Source: Cohnella nanjingensis
GTDB taxonomy: Bacteria > Bacillota > Bacilli > Paenibacillales > Paenibacillaceae
Assembly (NCBI RefSeq): GCF_014212125.1
Contig: NZ_JACJVP010000041.1
Span: 197,443-261,442, forward strand
Reading direction: 5' to 3'
Length of the DNA stretch: 64,000 nt
Shown here: positions 25,507-33,941 of the stretch, in pieces
How the letters are laid out: each line of letters opens with the position of its first letter
Numbering within the stretch: the stretch's first letter is position 1
The notes under the pieces: generated by a model
What the model saw: the letters and a program-made list of their open reading frames with translations, nothing else
What the model was told of the DNA's origin: nothing
Database searches by the model: none
Made by a program: the position numbers and the translations under genes

Positions 25507-25854
25507 ATGAATCTGGCAACATTGAACGCGCTTGCTGAACCCAATCGGTTAAACATTGTAGAACTTTTACGCGAAGGTCCGCTTGCAGCGGGAGAGATTG
25601 CTGAACGTCTTGAGCTTAATAATCCGCAAACTTCCAAGCATCTTCGCGTACTAAGCGACGCCGGAATTGCGGAGGTACTTCCGATTGCCAATCGTCGAAT
25701 CTACAAATTGCGGTCCCAGCCGTTCGATGAACTGAGCTCGTGGCTAGATTCCTTCCGCCTCCTGAAGGAGGAGAAACTTAATCGGTTTGACCAATACCTT
25801 AAAGAGTTGCAGCGCAACGAGCAGAAGTCGCAGCATGAGGATCAAATGGATTGA
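25507..25854 (+). CDS. ArsR-family transcriptional regulator
   Basis: 115 residues. A winged helix: LNALAEPNRLNIVELLREGPLAAGEIAERL, then the recognition helix NNPQTSKHLRVLSDAGI and a wing ending in RRIYKLR. No CxC metal site is visible, so it probably senses something other than metal. The family tail FDELSSWLDSFR is typical of ArsR proteins paired with AHSA1 genes. I start it at ATG 25507; GAGGAG overlaps the end of the preceding gene. The longer frame from 25438 would overlap that gene by 53 bases. Confidence 0.85.
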   Translation: MNLATLNALAEPNRLNIVELLREGPLAAGEIAERLELNNPQTSKHLRVLSDAGIAEVLPIANRRIYKLRSQPFDELSSWLDSFRLLKEEKLNRFDQYLKELQRNEQKSQHEDQMD

Positions 25855-25888
25855 ATCACGATCCCAAAGATGAATGGAGGAGTCGGGA

Positions 25889-26257
25889 ATGACTGATAAC
25901 AACTTAAATCAAGGCGTCACTGACTATATCCAAAAGATTGAACAGGAATGGCAGAAAGAAATTGTACAACTGATTCGTAAAGCCATCCATAAAGCTATTC
26001 CGGACGTTAACGAGCAGATCAAAATGACAACGCCCAATTATACGAAGAACGGTAAAGTGGTGTGTACGTTATTTGCTGCGAAAACATGGGTTACGTTAAC
26101 GATATTCAACACCGGGGAGCTGGAAATACCGCAAAGCTTACACAACGTTTCGGATTATCCCGACCGCGTACAGCTGAAAATAAAAAAAGGCCATGCCTTG
26201 GACGAACAAGCCCTGACCGAATTTATGCAGCAAGCGGCGGCGACTATTGCGGTTTAA
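25889..26257 (+). CDS. DUF1801-family protein
   Basis: 122 residues. The pattern VTDYIQKIEQEWQKEIVQLIRKAIHKAIPDVNEQIKMTTPNY followed by a beta-rich VVCTLFAAKTWVTLTIF and a final ALTEFMQQAA helix is the DUF1801 fold. The biochemical role is unknown; iron-chaperone-like relatives (YdhG) exist. Start: ATG 25889 with GGAGGA at 25877-25882. It lies 34 bases after the ArsR gene and may be co-transcribed with it. Confidence 0.75.
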   Translation: MTDNNLNQGVTDYIQKIEQEWQKEIVQLIRKAIHKAIPDVNEQIKMTTPNYTKNGKVVCTLFAAKTWVTLTIFNTGELEIPQSLHNVSDYPDRVQLKIKKGHALDEQALTEFMQQAAATIAV

Positions 26258-26295
26258 TCGTTTCGGCATGCGGTAACGAGAAAGCAGACTTCTCA

Positions 26296-26329
26296 GCCCT
26301 TTCGCCTCCCAGTAGGAGGTCGGAAGGGC
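26296..26329. terminator. hairpin between converging genes
   Basis: GCCCTTTCGCCTCC pairs, with mismatches, with GGAGGTCGGAAGGGC. It lies between the DUF1801 and DNA-repair genes. No clear T run follows on either strand. Confidence 0.4.
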
Positions 26330-26341
26330 GTTGTATGTTAA

Positions 26342-27049
26342 CTAACACCTTACATGTTTCCGTTTGAAGCCAAGCTGCCCTTTACCTATTGCCTTTTGAA
26401 TATTGTCGGAGGCGTTTAGGAACTTGCTTTTTGCTTTATCTTTTTGGACTTCGACCGGACCTACTGCCCTCGCGATTTCGACCGCCTTATCGTGGAGTGG
26501 CAAATAGGAAGTCCCCACGGTGTAAATAAAATTATTCATCGCGTATTTTGTTCGTTCGGGAGAATCGTGAATCGTATTTCTCACAGTTTCAAGCATGCTG
26601 GCCATTTTGCTTTCGGAAAATTCGCGATCCGGGCGATTACCCAAAAGCCAGCAGTAACAACTCCAACCCGCTGACATTCTCAGCTCTTCGCCGCTTGTGA
26701 TCCATTGATCGGCAACTTCTTGGGCAATATCTGCTTCAGCTAAGGTTACCGCAACCACATAATCGGACAGCATGTAAAAATAAGCCGTATCCATCCACCG
26801 CTCAAAATCCGCCTTGGTCATTGCTTTTGGGTCTGCAATCGCACCGGCAAAGTACATAGCGTCGTAGTTCCCGGTAGCGTAAAGCTGCTCAGCCAGGGGT
26901 TGATTGATCTTGATTTTTCTCACCATTGGCTTCATATCGCCTGTAGCAACGCCATAAAGCGGTTCGTGAGCGCCATTCGATATATATATTTTCTTGGTTC
27001 GTTCCTTGCCGAGAGCTTCAAGCTCACGCATAACCATTTCTAAATCCAT
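26342..27049 (-). CDS. DNA alkylation repair protein (AlkD-like HEAT repeats)
   Basis: 235 residues, nearly all helical. The N-terminal MRELEALGKERTKKIYISNGAHEPLYGVATGDMKPMVRKI is the family signature. It is followed by LAEQLYATGNYDAMYFAGAIAD, FERWMDTAYFYMLSDYV, W-rich helices and NNFIYTVGTSYLPLHDKA. AlkD-type proteins remove alkylated bases from DNA using HEAT-like repeats. This sequence is closer to the shorter YhaZ-like branch, whose activity is less well known. AGAAGGG lies 7 bases before ATG 27049. Confidence 0.8.
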   Translation of the reverse strand: MDLEMVMRELEALGKERTKKIYISNGAHEPLYGVATGDMKPMVRKIKINQPLAEQLYATGNYDAMYFAGAIADPKAMTKADFERWMDTAYFYMLSDYVVAVTLAEADIAQEVADQWITSGEELRMSAGWSCYCWLLGNRPDREFSESKMASMLETVRNTIHDSPERTKYAMNNFIYTVGTSYLPLHDKAVEIARAVGPVEVQKDKAKSKFLNASDNIQKAIGKGQLGFKRKHVRC

Positions 27050-27127
27050 CGCATATCCCTTCTTTCATTGGCGGCTTTTCCTTAGATTATATCCATCAAA
27101 TCCATGACAGTAAATGCCAACTGAACG

Positions 27128-27147
27128 CCCACGCTTTGAATCGTGGG
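27128..27147. repeat. short hairpin reminiscent of an IS200/IS605-type end
   Basis: CCCACG-N8-CGTGGG lies in the 238-base gap between the divergent repair and cyclase genes. Such imperfect hairpins with GAATCGTGGG-type arms mark the ends of IS200/IS605 elements. No transposase frame is nearby, so at most this is a remnant. The rest of the gap shows no clear feature. Confidence 0.25.
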
Positions 27148-27287
27148 ATACCACTCCGTGCTTTATGGGTGGGTATAGGATCATAAGAATACTTCCTTGG
27201 TAGTTCTTGTGGCTCCTCCCATTTCCTCATTTCCCATTGTCGACAATCATATAATGGTTGAAAATGATCACGGAGGTAACCCGGGAA

Positions 27288-29183
27288 ATGAGCCCTATTT
27301 TAATCAAAATAGATGAGGAAATTCAGCGACTGACAGAAACGCTTCTTCAGCTGCAGCAGCAAGACGGGTCTTGGCGTTTTTGTTTTGAGAACGGGACGAC
27401 TATAGATGCATACGCGATCATTCTCTTTCGAACGTTGAACGTTCAGAATGAAGCCCTTATTCGGCAACTGCATGATCGCATCCTCAACGAACAGCAACAC
27501 GAAGGCTGTTGGAAACTATTTCCCGATGAAGAAGAAGGAAACTTATCGGCTTCTGTTGAAGCCTATTATGCCTTGCTCTATTCCGGGTATAGCCAAACAA
27601 CGGATGAGCCGATTAGACGAGCCAAGCGCTTTATTCAATCCAAGGGTGGTCTAGGAAAAGTCACCAGCATCTTGACCAAGGCCATCCTCGCTGCTACCGG
27701 ACAAAGTAAGTGGCCATCATCCATCTCGTCCATTCCTCTTGAGATACTGCTTCTCCCCGCTTCTTTTCCAATCAACTTTTTTGAGTTTTCAGCGTATTCA
27801 AGAGTTCATCTGATTTCCATGCTGATCATGGCCGATCGGCATTATTCTATAAAGACTGATCATGCTCCCGATCTATCCGATCTTCATGTTGATCCTATGA
27901 ACACCGATGAACAGCCCGCTCGTGCGTTTCAGGAAATGCAGATCAGCATACAAGCCGGACTAAGCAGGCTTATTGGCACGCCCCGTTCTATCCATGAAGC
28001 CGCCACAACAAAGGCCCAACAGTTCATTCTGCAACGGATTGAATCGGATGGAACCTTATACAGCTATGCCAGCAGTACCATTCTGATGATCTACGCCTTG
28101 CTCGCCCTCGGTTATGATCAGCAGCATCCTGTCATCACGCTTGCCGTTCAAGGCATAACAGCTATGCAATGCCGATCTAACGGTAAAACGACGATTCAAA
28201 ACTCACCCTCTACCCTATGGGATTCCGCTTTGATTACCTACGCCATGCAGGAAGCCGGAATTGCCGATGACCATGCGACGATTCGGAGTGCAGCTGCTTA
28301 TCTGCTTTCCAGACAGCATCACCAATCAGGAGATTGGAGTATTCATAATCCCAATACGCTGCCCGGGGGATGGGGTTTTTCAGAAACCAATACCATGAAT
28401 CCGGATGTGGATGACACAACTGCAGCTTTACGAGCAATCAGAAGATTATCCCATACCGATCCTTCCTACAGGGAATCGTGGAATCGCGGACTCAATTGGG
28501 TTCTATCTATGCAAAATAATGACGGAGGCTGGCCAGCCTTCGAAAAAAACACAAACAATGAAATGCTCACTTGGCTCGCCATAGATGGCGCCAAATCAGC
28601 AGCCATTGATCCCTCGGAAGCTGATCTTTCGGGTCGCACCCTAGAGTATTTAGGAAACTTTGCCGGACTTGACACCCGGTACGACTTCATCAAACGCGGA
28701 ACCAACTGGCTGATTAACCATCAGGAGAACGACGGCTCGTGGTATGGAAGATGGGGGATCTGTTACATCTACGGTACGTGGGCTGCAATAACGGGGTTAA
28801 TGGCTACGAACATCCCCACCAACCATGAGGCTGTACAAAAGGGAGCCCAATGGCTCTTAAACATCCAAAACGCTGACGGGGGATGGGGAGAATCCTGCAG
28901 AAGTGACCGGCTTCAGCACTATGTGCCTTTGGGGGAAAGCACGCCTTCTCAAACCGCATGGGCATTAGACGCGCTCATCGCTGTTCATCCACGATCAACT
29001 GCCGCAATGGATAAAGGAATCTATAGACTTATCGCTTCCCTGCAAGAAGATAAATGGACGGCCTCTTATCCGACAGGTGCCGGCCTTCCGGGTAATTTCT
29101 ATGTTCATTATCACAGCTACCGGTACATCTGGCCCATCCTTACGCTGAGTCACTATAGACGGAAATTTGGTCATCAAGCATAA
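27288..29183 (+). CDS. squalene-hopene / tetraprenyl-curcumene cyclase family protein
   Basis: 631 residues, full length for the family. Many QW motifs are present (QQQDGSW, QHEGCW, QHHQSGDW, QNNDGGW, QENDGSWYGRWG, QNADGGWGES), and the catalytic acid motif DVDDTT is in the middle. C-terminal GLPGNFYVHYHSYRYIWPILTLSHY is the membrane-facing end of this family. These enzymes cyclise squalene to hopene, or in Bacillus convert tetraprenyl-beta-curcumene to sporulenol. The sequence alone does not say which. Start: ATG 27288 with GGAGGT 10 bases upstream; the TTG at 27258 is less likely. No other isoprenoid genes are nearby. Confidence 0.9.
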   Translation: MSPILIKIDEEIQRLTETLLQLQQQDGSWRFCFENGTTIDAYAIILFRTLNVQNEALIRQLHDRILNEQQHEGCWKLFPDEEEGNLSASVEAYYALLYSGYSQTTDEPIRRAKRFIQSKGGLGKVTSILTKAILAATGQSKWPSSISSIPLEILLLPASFPINFFEFSAYSRVHLISMLIMADRHYSIKTDHAPDLSDLHVDPMNTDEQPARAFQEMQISIQAGLSRLIGTPRSIHEAATTKAQQFILQRIESDGTLYSYASSTILMIYALLALGYDQQHPVITLAVQGITAMQCRSNGKTTIQNSPSTLWDSALITYAMQEAGIADDHATIRSAAAYLLSRQHHQSGDWSIHNPNTLPGGWGFSETNTMNPDVDDTTAALRAIRRLSHTDPSYRESWNRGLNWVLSMQNNDGGWPAFEKNTNNEMLTWLAIDGAKSAAIDPSEADLSGRTLEYLGNFAGLDTRYDFIKRGTNWLINHQENDGSWYGRWGICYIYGTWAAITGLMATNIPTNHEAVQKGAQWLLNIQNADGGWGESCRSDRLQHYVPLGESTPSQTAWALDALIAVHPRSTAAMDKGIYRLIASLQEDKWTASYPTGAGLPGNFYVHYHSYRYIWPILTLSHYRRKFGHQA

Positions 29184-29245
29184 ACATCACAATTTCACCG
29201 CCATTCACGTGCAGAATTTGCCCTTTTTTAGAGGAGAACAAAGAA

Positions 29246-29282
29246 ATGAAAAAATCCTCCTCAAATCATTCTGAGGAAGATT
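29246..29282 (-). terminator. terminator of the second glycan locus
   Basis: On the minus strand AATCTTCCTCA pairs with TGAGGAGGATT around an 8-base loop and is followed by TTTTCATTTC. It lies 20 bases after the GH29 stop, so it ends the long operon. It sits 70 bases after the cyclase gene on the other strand. Confidence 0.7.
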
Positions 29283-29302
29283 ATCATTTCAGCATAACAT
29301 GA

Positions 29303-30538
29303 TTATTCGACATAATAGGCTCTGAAGGAACGAAACAAAGGATGTCCCGCCTCTTCAAGCACCCTAACCCGAAGCTGATTGGTTTCGATGGTGTCGAACC
29401 GATCGATTTTCTTATGTCCAATTGCGCTTCCTCGCGCCAGTTCTATCCATTGGCCGTCTTGGCGAGCTTCAAGAACATAGTTGCGGACCCGTTCGCCGTG
29501 AGCGATATCTTCCATTAAGATAACGTGGTTTATACGACTGACGAACGGTAGAATGAAGCCAAGCGACTTTCCGTCTCCTGATGCTTCTGCAAGAGGCGTT
29601 GAAAATCTCCTTTTGATCTCGTCTCCGAATTCGATAATGCGCGCTACATCGTTGGTTGGCAGCAAACCTTGATCATCGGGTGCAATATTGAGCAGAAGCG
29701 TTGCGCCATGTCCTACTGAACGGTAATAAATATCCAGCAATTCCTCCAAAGGCAAGAGGCTATGCTCGTCATCCGGGTGCCAGAACCAATGAGGCTTCCG
29801 GATGGGGACGTCGCATTCCGCGGGAACCCAGTCAGGGGTGTCCGGCAGCCAAGTCAACATATCCTTCGTAAACATGCTTGCTCTAGCCGTTTGAGCCGTA
29901 TTCCAACACGGATACGGGGCGACGCCATCCTCATTGCCGACCCAGCGTATGGTAGGAGCCCCCATGTTAAAGACCATCGCATCCGGCTGGTACTTCCTAA
30001 CCAATCCAATAATTCTCATCCAATCATATTCGCGGCCTTCCGAACCCGCGCCGTCAAACCATACTTCAACAAGGGGACCGTATCCGGTCAGCAGCTCTTC
30101 CAACTGCCTTGCATAGAAATCATCGTAGGCTTCTTTATCGGAATAACATTCTTCGTGCCGATCCCATGGCGATACATAGAGACCGAACAACATTCCTTCT
30201 TCCCTGCAAGCATCCGCGCATTCCCTGACTACATCCCCCTGGCCGTGTTTCCATGGACTCGATCGGACGGAATAATCCGTCGTTTTCGTTGGCCAAAGGC
30301 AGAAACCGTCATGATGTTTGGCCGTCAAGATAACATATTTGAAACCCGCTCGCTTCGCGGTTCGAATCCATTGCTTCGCATCCAACGAAGATGGATTGAA
30401 GGACTCCGGCGAATCCGTCCCCTCTCCCCACTCCCGATCCGTAAAGGTATTCAGGCCAAAGTGGAAAAATACCCCTAATTCCAGTTCCTGCCATGCAAGT
30501 TGTTGCTTTGTCGGTACCGCTAACTCAGGCTTGCTCAT
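29303..30538 (-). CDS. GH29 alpha-L-fucosidase, cytoplasmic
   Basis: 411 residues without signal peptide. GH29 barrel motifs: WQELELGVFFHFGLNTF, KYVILTAKHHDGFCLWP (His-His pair), VRECADACREEGMLFGLYVSPWDRH, and EVWFDGAGSEG, where the Asp is the GH29 nucleophile. LLLNIAPDDQGLLP and a C-terminal beta domain follow. It cleaves terminal alpha-L-fucose. It is the last gene of the second glycan locus. A cytoplasmic location means it trims oligosaccharides after import. Some GH29 members are broad in specificity, so the linkage is open. Confidence 0.92.
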   Translation of the reverse strand: MSKPELAVPTKQQLAWQELELGVFFHFGLNTFTDREWGEGTDSPESFNPSSLDAKQWIRTAKRAGFKYVILTAKHHDGFCLWPTKTTDYSVRSSPWKHGQGDVVRECADACREEGMLFGLYVSPWDRHEECYSDKEAYDDFYARQLEELLTGYGPLVEVWFDGAGSEGREYDWMRIIGLVRKYQPDAMVFNMGAPTIRWVGNEDGVAPYPCWNTAQTARASMFTKDMLTWLPDTPDWVPAECDVPIRKPHWFWHPDDEHSLLPLEELLDIYYRSVGHGATLLLNIAPDDQGLLPTNDVARIIEFGDEIKRRFSTPLAEASGDGKSLGFILPFVSRINHVILMEDIAHGERVRNYVLEARQDGQWIELARGSAIGHKKIDRFDTIETNQLRVRVLEEAGHPLFRSFRAYYVE

Positions 30539-30595
30539 TGCAACACGCTCCGTACTCGATCTAAATCGGCATTATTTCGTAGAAATCATTCAACT

Positions 30596-31627
30596 TCATG
30601 CTTCTTGAATCGGGATGACCATATTCCACGTGTGGCTTGCAGTCGTGAATCCTTCCGAACCGTCAGAGGTTGCGGCGAATAAATGCGTGGGCCGCCCATC
30701 CTGAAACAATAGAAACGGCCGTTCCAGATTCCCCATCGTCTGTACGGTTCCGTCGTCCCAAACGATTCGCCGCGAATACGCATGCGGATAATCCGCAAGC
30801 TTCCAATCCGTCCCGTCTTTCGACAACGCGTGAATACCGCCATACTTCTCGCCGCACAAGGTGCCCTCCATATCTTTGGCGATAAGCTCATACCCGTTAT
30901 CCGATTTCCATATAAACGGATCTTCGATATGGAATTGCGAAGGCGGGAGAACAGGCCGATCCGATATGGCCTTGTACGGACCGTGAAAGTGTTCCGCGGC
31001 CGCGATACCGATCGTCATTTGTCCGTGGGTGTTTCCTTCGTATTGACGCGCTTTGTAAATAAGCAGAACCGAACCGTCCTCGTGCAGGCACGGAGCCGGA
31101 TTCGAAGTTAGAAAGCTGTCGAAGTGTCCCGGACGCGTAGGCAAGATGGGCTGATCTCTCCGCTCCCATGGCCCGAATACGCTATGCGAAACCGCCAGCC
31201 CGATCCGTTTGTTCGAACGGGCGACGATGCATCGCGGATCTTCAAGTCCAAAGGGTTCCTCTGGATGCGGCTCGGGAAACGGATGCGTCGAACCCATGTA
31301 ATACAATAAATAACGGTCTCCCCACCTCACGATATGCGGGTTATGCGTGGAACGGCCGTCCCAATACTCGGCTCCCCTTGCGGGAAGCACAACTTCCTGA
31401 AATTCGTACGGCCCCTCCGGCGTATCCGACACGGCACGCACGATTTCCGACGCGACCAGCCATCCGGGGTGCATCGGGATCCATTTGGGCCAACGCGAAG
31501 CGAACATATGAAACCTTCCGTCTTCTCCCCGCACCACAGAGCCGCACCATACCCAATATCCTTCCATGCGGAAACCGCCGGTTCGCGGCGCCGGCAGCAA
31601 CTGCTCCGATAGATGAATGATACCCAT
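30596..31627 (-). CDS. five-bladed beta-propeller glycosidase-like protein (GH43/GH117-like)
   Basis: 343 residues, no signal peptide. Repeating blade-like segments are seen: GSVVRGEDGRFHMFASRWP, STHNPHIVRWGDRYLLYYMG, GLAVSHSVFGPWERRD, NPAPCLHEDGSVLLIYKARQ, and FHIEDPFIWKSDNGYELIAKD. The Asp and Glu in these strands fit the three-acid active site of the GH32/43/62/68/117 propellers. Family assignment below fold level is uncertain; arabinosidase, xylosidase or galactosidase activity is possible. Start: ATG 31627 with GGAGGG; the frame to 31654 has none. It sits between the esterase and fucosidase genes. Confidence 0.75.
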   Translation of the reverse strand: MGIIHLSEQLLPAPRTGGFRMEGYWVWCGSVVRGEDGRFHMFASRWPKWIPMHPGWLVASEIVRAVSDTPEGPYEFQEVVLPARGAEYWDGRSTHNPHIVRWGDRYLLYYMGSTHPFPEPHPEEPFGLEDPRCIVARSNKRIGLAVSHSVFGPWERRDQPILPTRPGHFDSFLTSNPAPCLHEDGSVLLIYKARQYEGNTHGQMTIGIAAAEHFHGPYKAISDRPVLPPSQFHIEDPFIWKSDNGYELIAKDMEGTLCGEKYGGIHALSKDGTDWKLADYPHAYSRRIVWDDGTVQTMGNLERPFLLFQDGRPTHLFAATSDGSEGFTTASHTWNMVIPIQEA

Positions 31628-31674
31628 CAGCTTCCCTCCATTGCGTGCGTTCAAAGACCGGGGGCAATCATCGC

Positions 31675-32715
31675 CTAAACCAGGTCGACGCCGATGATGT
31701 CCGACAAGGCATCGGCCAGATTTTCCCCCATAAGGGTATGGCCGAAGTCGGACGGATGAATCAAGTCCGCCGTCAGACCGCTAAAGTCGGTCAAGATAGC
31801 CGTCCCTTCCAGCAAGCGGAGATTCGGAAGATCGAGCTCCTGTACCAACCTTCGCAAAATCCCGTTATACTTCGCCTCGCGAACGCCCGATATCGATTCG
31901 TTCTTCTCGTACGTACTGAAATTCGGAAAGATCGTAAGGACAACGACAGGTTTGGACGGATGAGCGGAGGTCACCCGCCGAATCAAATAGTCCGCCCTTC
32001 TCTCGAATTCCTCCGAAGAGACGGAACCGCGCATATTCACGCCGATCTCCAGCGTAATCAGATCCCAATCGTTCCGGTCCGCCAAGTAATCGGCAACCTC
32101 CGGTTCGCACATGCAAGCGCCGGGCAAGCCTTTGTTCAGCACGTCCGCCCGCAGACGGCGGGCCGCCTGATGGATATAACCGTGTGCCGTATGCGTAGCG
32201 CCGCTACCGGTCGTGATGGACGAGCCGTAAGCCAACCAACGCAAACGAGGAGCCTCGTCTTCCGCGGGCGGCCGATGGCCGAAGCCGTAACTCTCCAGAT
32301 GATAAAAGGCCAAACGGAAATCGCACGAAAAAATCCGCCACAGCTTGCCGGAATATCGCGTTTCGATCCGATCCTCGGAACGCACCGTTCCGAAATAAGG
32401 ATTATCCTCCAACGTAATCGTTTGGATCGCGCCTGCCTGCAGCCGGTGGATGGAATGAAAGTAATCCCCCCGATAAACGACAACCTCCCCTTCCCTTTCA
32501 TTCGCGGAGAGGGTGACGCTCGCTTTGGGCGCTTCCGTGACGAAGCGAATCTCGCAGCCGCCGGCCATCTCCGCCCGGTAAGCGCCGGGTATCATGTGCT
32601 GTCTTACTTGCTTCGGATATCGATTCAATTGCCAACCGCCCAGAAAGGGCGCAAGTTCGTCCACGTTATAAAACTCGATATTTTGAAAAATCACGGCAAA
32701 CCCGCCTTTCATCAA
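31675..32715 (-). CDS. SGNH/GDSL-family hydrolase, likely carbohydrate esterase
   Basis: About 340 residues. An N-terminal beta-sandwich (residues 1-140) precedes the SGNH domain: block I is LAYGSSITTGSGAT (nucleophile Ser in GSS), then KGLPGACMCEPE, block III GVNMRG (Gly-x-Asn), and block V DLIHPSDFGH (Asp and His). Two-domain proteins of this layout include acetyl-xylan and other sugar deacetylases. No signal peptide. The start could be ATG 32715/32712, or GTG 32694, which has AAAGGCGGG before it. In the locus it would remove acetyl groups from imported oligosaccharides. Confidence 0.78.
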   Translation of the reverse strand: MMKGGFAVIFQNIEFYNVDELAPFLGGWQLNRYPKQVRQHMIPGAYRAEMAGGCEIRFVTEAPKASVTLSANEREGEVVVYRGDYFHSIHRLQAGAIQTITLEDNPYFGTVRSEDRIETRYSGKLWRIFSCDFRLAFYHLESYGFGHRPPAEDEAPRLRWLAYGSSITTGSGATHTAHGYIHQAARRLRADVLNKGLPGACMCEPEVADYLADRNDWDLITLEIGVNMRGSVSSEEFERRADYLIRRVTSAHPSKPVVVLTIFPNFSTYEKNESISGVREAKYNGILRRLVQELDLPNLRLLEGTAILTDFSGLTADLIHPSDFGHTLMGENLADALSDIIGVDLV

Positions 32716-32742
32716 ATAGGAAAGCGCCGGACCGGGAAGTCG

Positions 32743-33879
32743 TCACCAGAACCGCTCCGCTTGTCGCTCCAATCTCAATAAAGCCTCCATATAGAAATAA
32801 TCGCCCCATATCGCGCCCGCTTGAAGCTCCCCGCACTGCGCCAGATGCAAGATATTCTCCGCCTCCGGCTCCTCCGCGAAATAGGGCGGTGAGGACAAGG
32901 TCTCGATCATCTTGGCCGCTTGGGCGCCATACCGGGCCCGGTCGCCGCAAGCTTCGGTATCGGACAGTTCGAGAAGCCCGCAGGCGGCAATGGCGCACGC
33001 GGACGTATCGATCCACCTCGGCGCGGTCTCCGGCAGGCGGAAATCCCAGATCGGGACGCCGTTCTCCGGCAATTGCCTGATGAAGAAATCGGCGATGCCC
33101 TCCGCTTCCTTCAAGTAAGCGGCCTTCCCCGTATACCGATAGGCGACGGCGAATCCGTACAAGGCCCATGCCGTCCCGCGCGCCCATGCCGAACCGACTC
33201 CGTAACCGCAATGATTCCGTTCCCCTTCGGACTCTCCGCTCATCCGGTCGAACTTGTAGGCATGGCATACCGAATGATCGTCGCGGATCATGCAGCGGAT
33301 CGTCGTATCGGCATGCGCCTCCGCCACGTCCTTATAGAAGTGATGGCCGGTCTCTTCCCATGCCCAGAAGAGCAGCGGCAAATTCATCATGCTGTCGATG
33401 ATCATCAGACCCGAGACGTCCTCGCCGGTCCCGTCCATCCGGCTCCAGGCGTCGATAAACCGGCCGTTCACGTTAAACCGCTTCGCCAGCTCCGTTGCCG
33501 CTAGCAGGGCGATCTCGCGCGCATTCCGGTCGCCCGTCGTTTTGTACAGCGCAACCTCGCTGAGCGAATACAGGAATCCGAGATCGTGCATCGTTTCTAG
33601 GGCATCGACGGTTACTTTTTTCCGGTAATCGTTCTGCAGCCGATTCATATACCGCAAATATTTCGGGTCTCCGGTATAGCGGAATGCGTGTACGATCATG
33701 CCGGTAAAGAACGAAAGCGTCCATTGAAACCGATGATCGAAACGCTCCCGCAGCTTCGAATATTGGCCATCCACCGTATAACACGGTGCGTTCTCCACGC
33801 CAAGAAGTTCCATATTCCGGTCGATCTTCCCGATGATGCTCTCCAGCTGTTGCGCGATGCCGCTTTGTCGATTTACCAA
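32743..33879 (-). CDS. GH88-family unsaturated uronyl hydrolase
   Basis: 378 residues, (alpha/alpha)6 barrel. Motifs: RFDHRFQWTLSFFTGMIVHAF, LETMHDLGFLYSLS and GLMIIDSMMNLPLLFWA. The Asp in HDLG and the Asp in IDSMMN match the two acidic residues used by GH88 for hydration of the C4=C5 double bond. SAWARGTAWALYGFA follows. GH88 removes the unsaturated uronic acid that polysaccharide lyases leave at the new non-reducing end. Start: TTG 33879 with GGAAGGAG 8 bases upstream; the longer frame to 33942 would run through a hairpin and touch the previous gene. It directly follows the candidate lyase. Confidence 0.88.
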   Translation of the reverse strand: MVNRQSGIAQQLESIIGKIDRNMELLGVENAPCYTVDGQYSKLRERFDHRFQWTLSFFTGMIVHAFRYTGDPKYLRYMNRLQNDYRKKVTVDALETMHDLGFLYSLSEVALYKTTGDRNAREIALLAATELAKRFNVNGRFIDAWSRMDGTGEDVSGLMIIDSMMNLPLLFWAWEETGHHFYKDVAEAHADTTIRCMIRDDHSVCHAYKFDRMSGESEGERNHCGYGVGSAWARGTAWALYGFAVAYRYTGKAAYLKEAEGIADFFIRQLPENGVPIWDFRLPETAPRWIDTSACAIAACGLLELSDTEACGDRARYGAQAAKMIETLSSPPYFAEEPEAENILHLAQCGELQAGAIWGDYFYMEALLRLERQAERFW

Positions 33880-33900
33880 TGGTAGGACTCCTTCCGGTAA

Positions 33901-33934
33901 CCGGCGGGCTTCATGAAGTTTAGAAGCCCGCCGG
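33901..33934 (-). terminator. intercistronic hairpin between candidate lyase and GH88
   Basis: CCGGCGGGCTTC and GAAGCCCGCCGG form a perfect 12-bp stem with a 10-base loop, 8 bases from the GH88 ribosome site. No T run follows on the minus strand, so it is more likely an RNA-stability or processing element than a full stop. Confidence 0.55.
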
Positions 33935-33941
33935 GATGACA

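Noticed and set aside
31645..32781. Plus-strand frame of 378 codons
   Set aside because: It is antisense to the SGNH hydrolase gene, whose GSS, GxN and DxxH blocks are intact.
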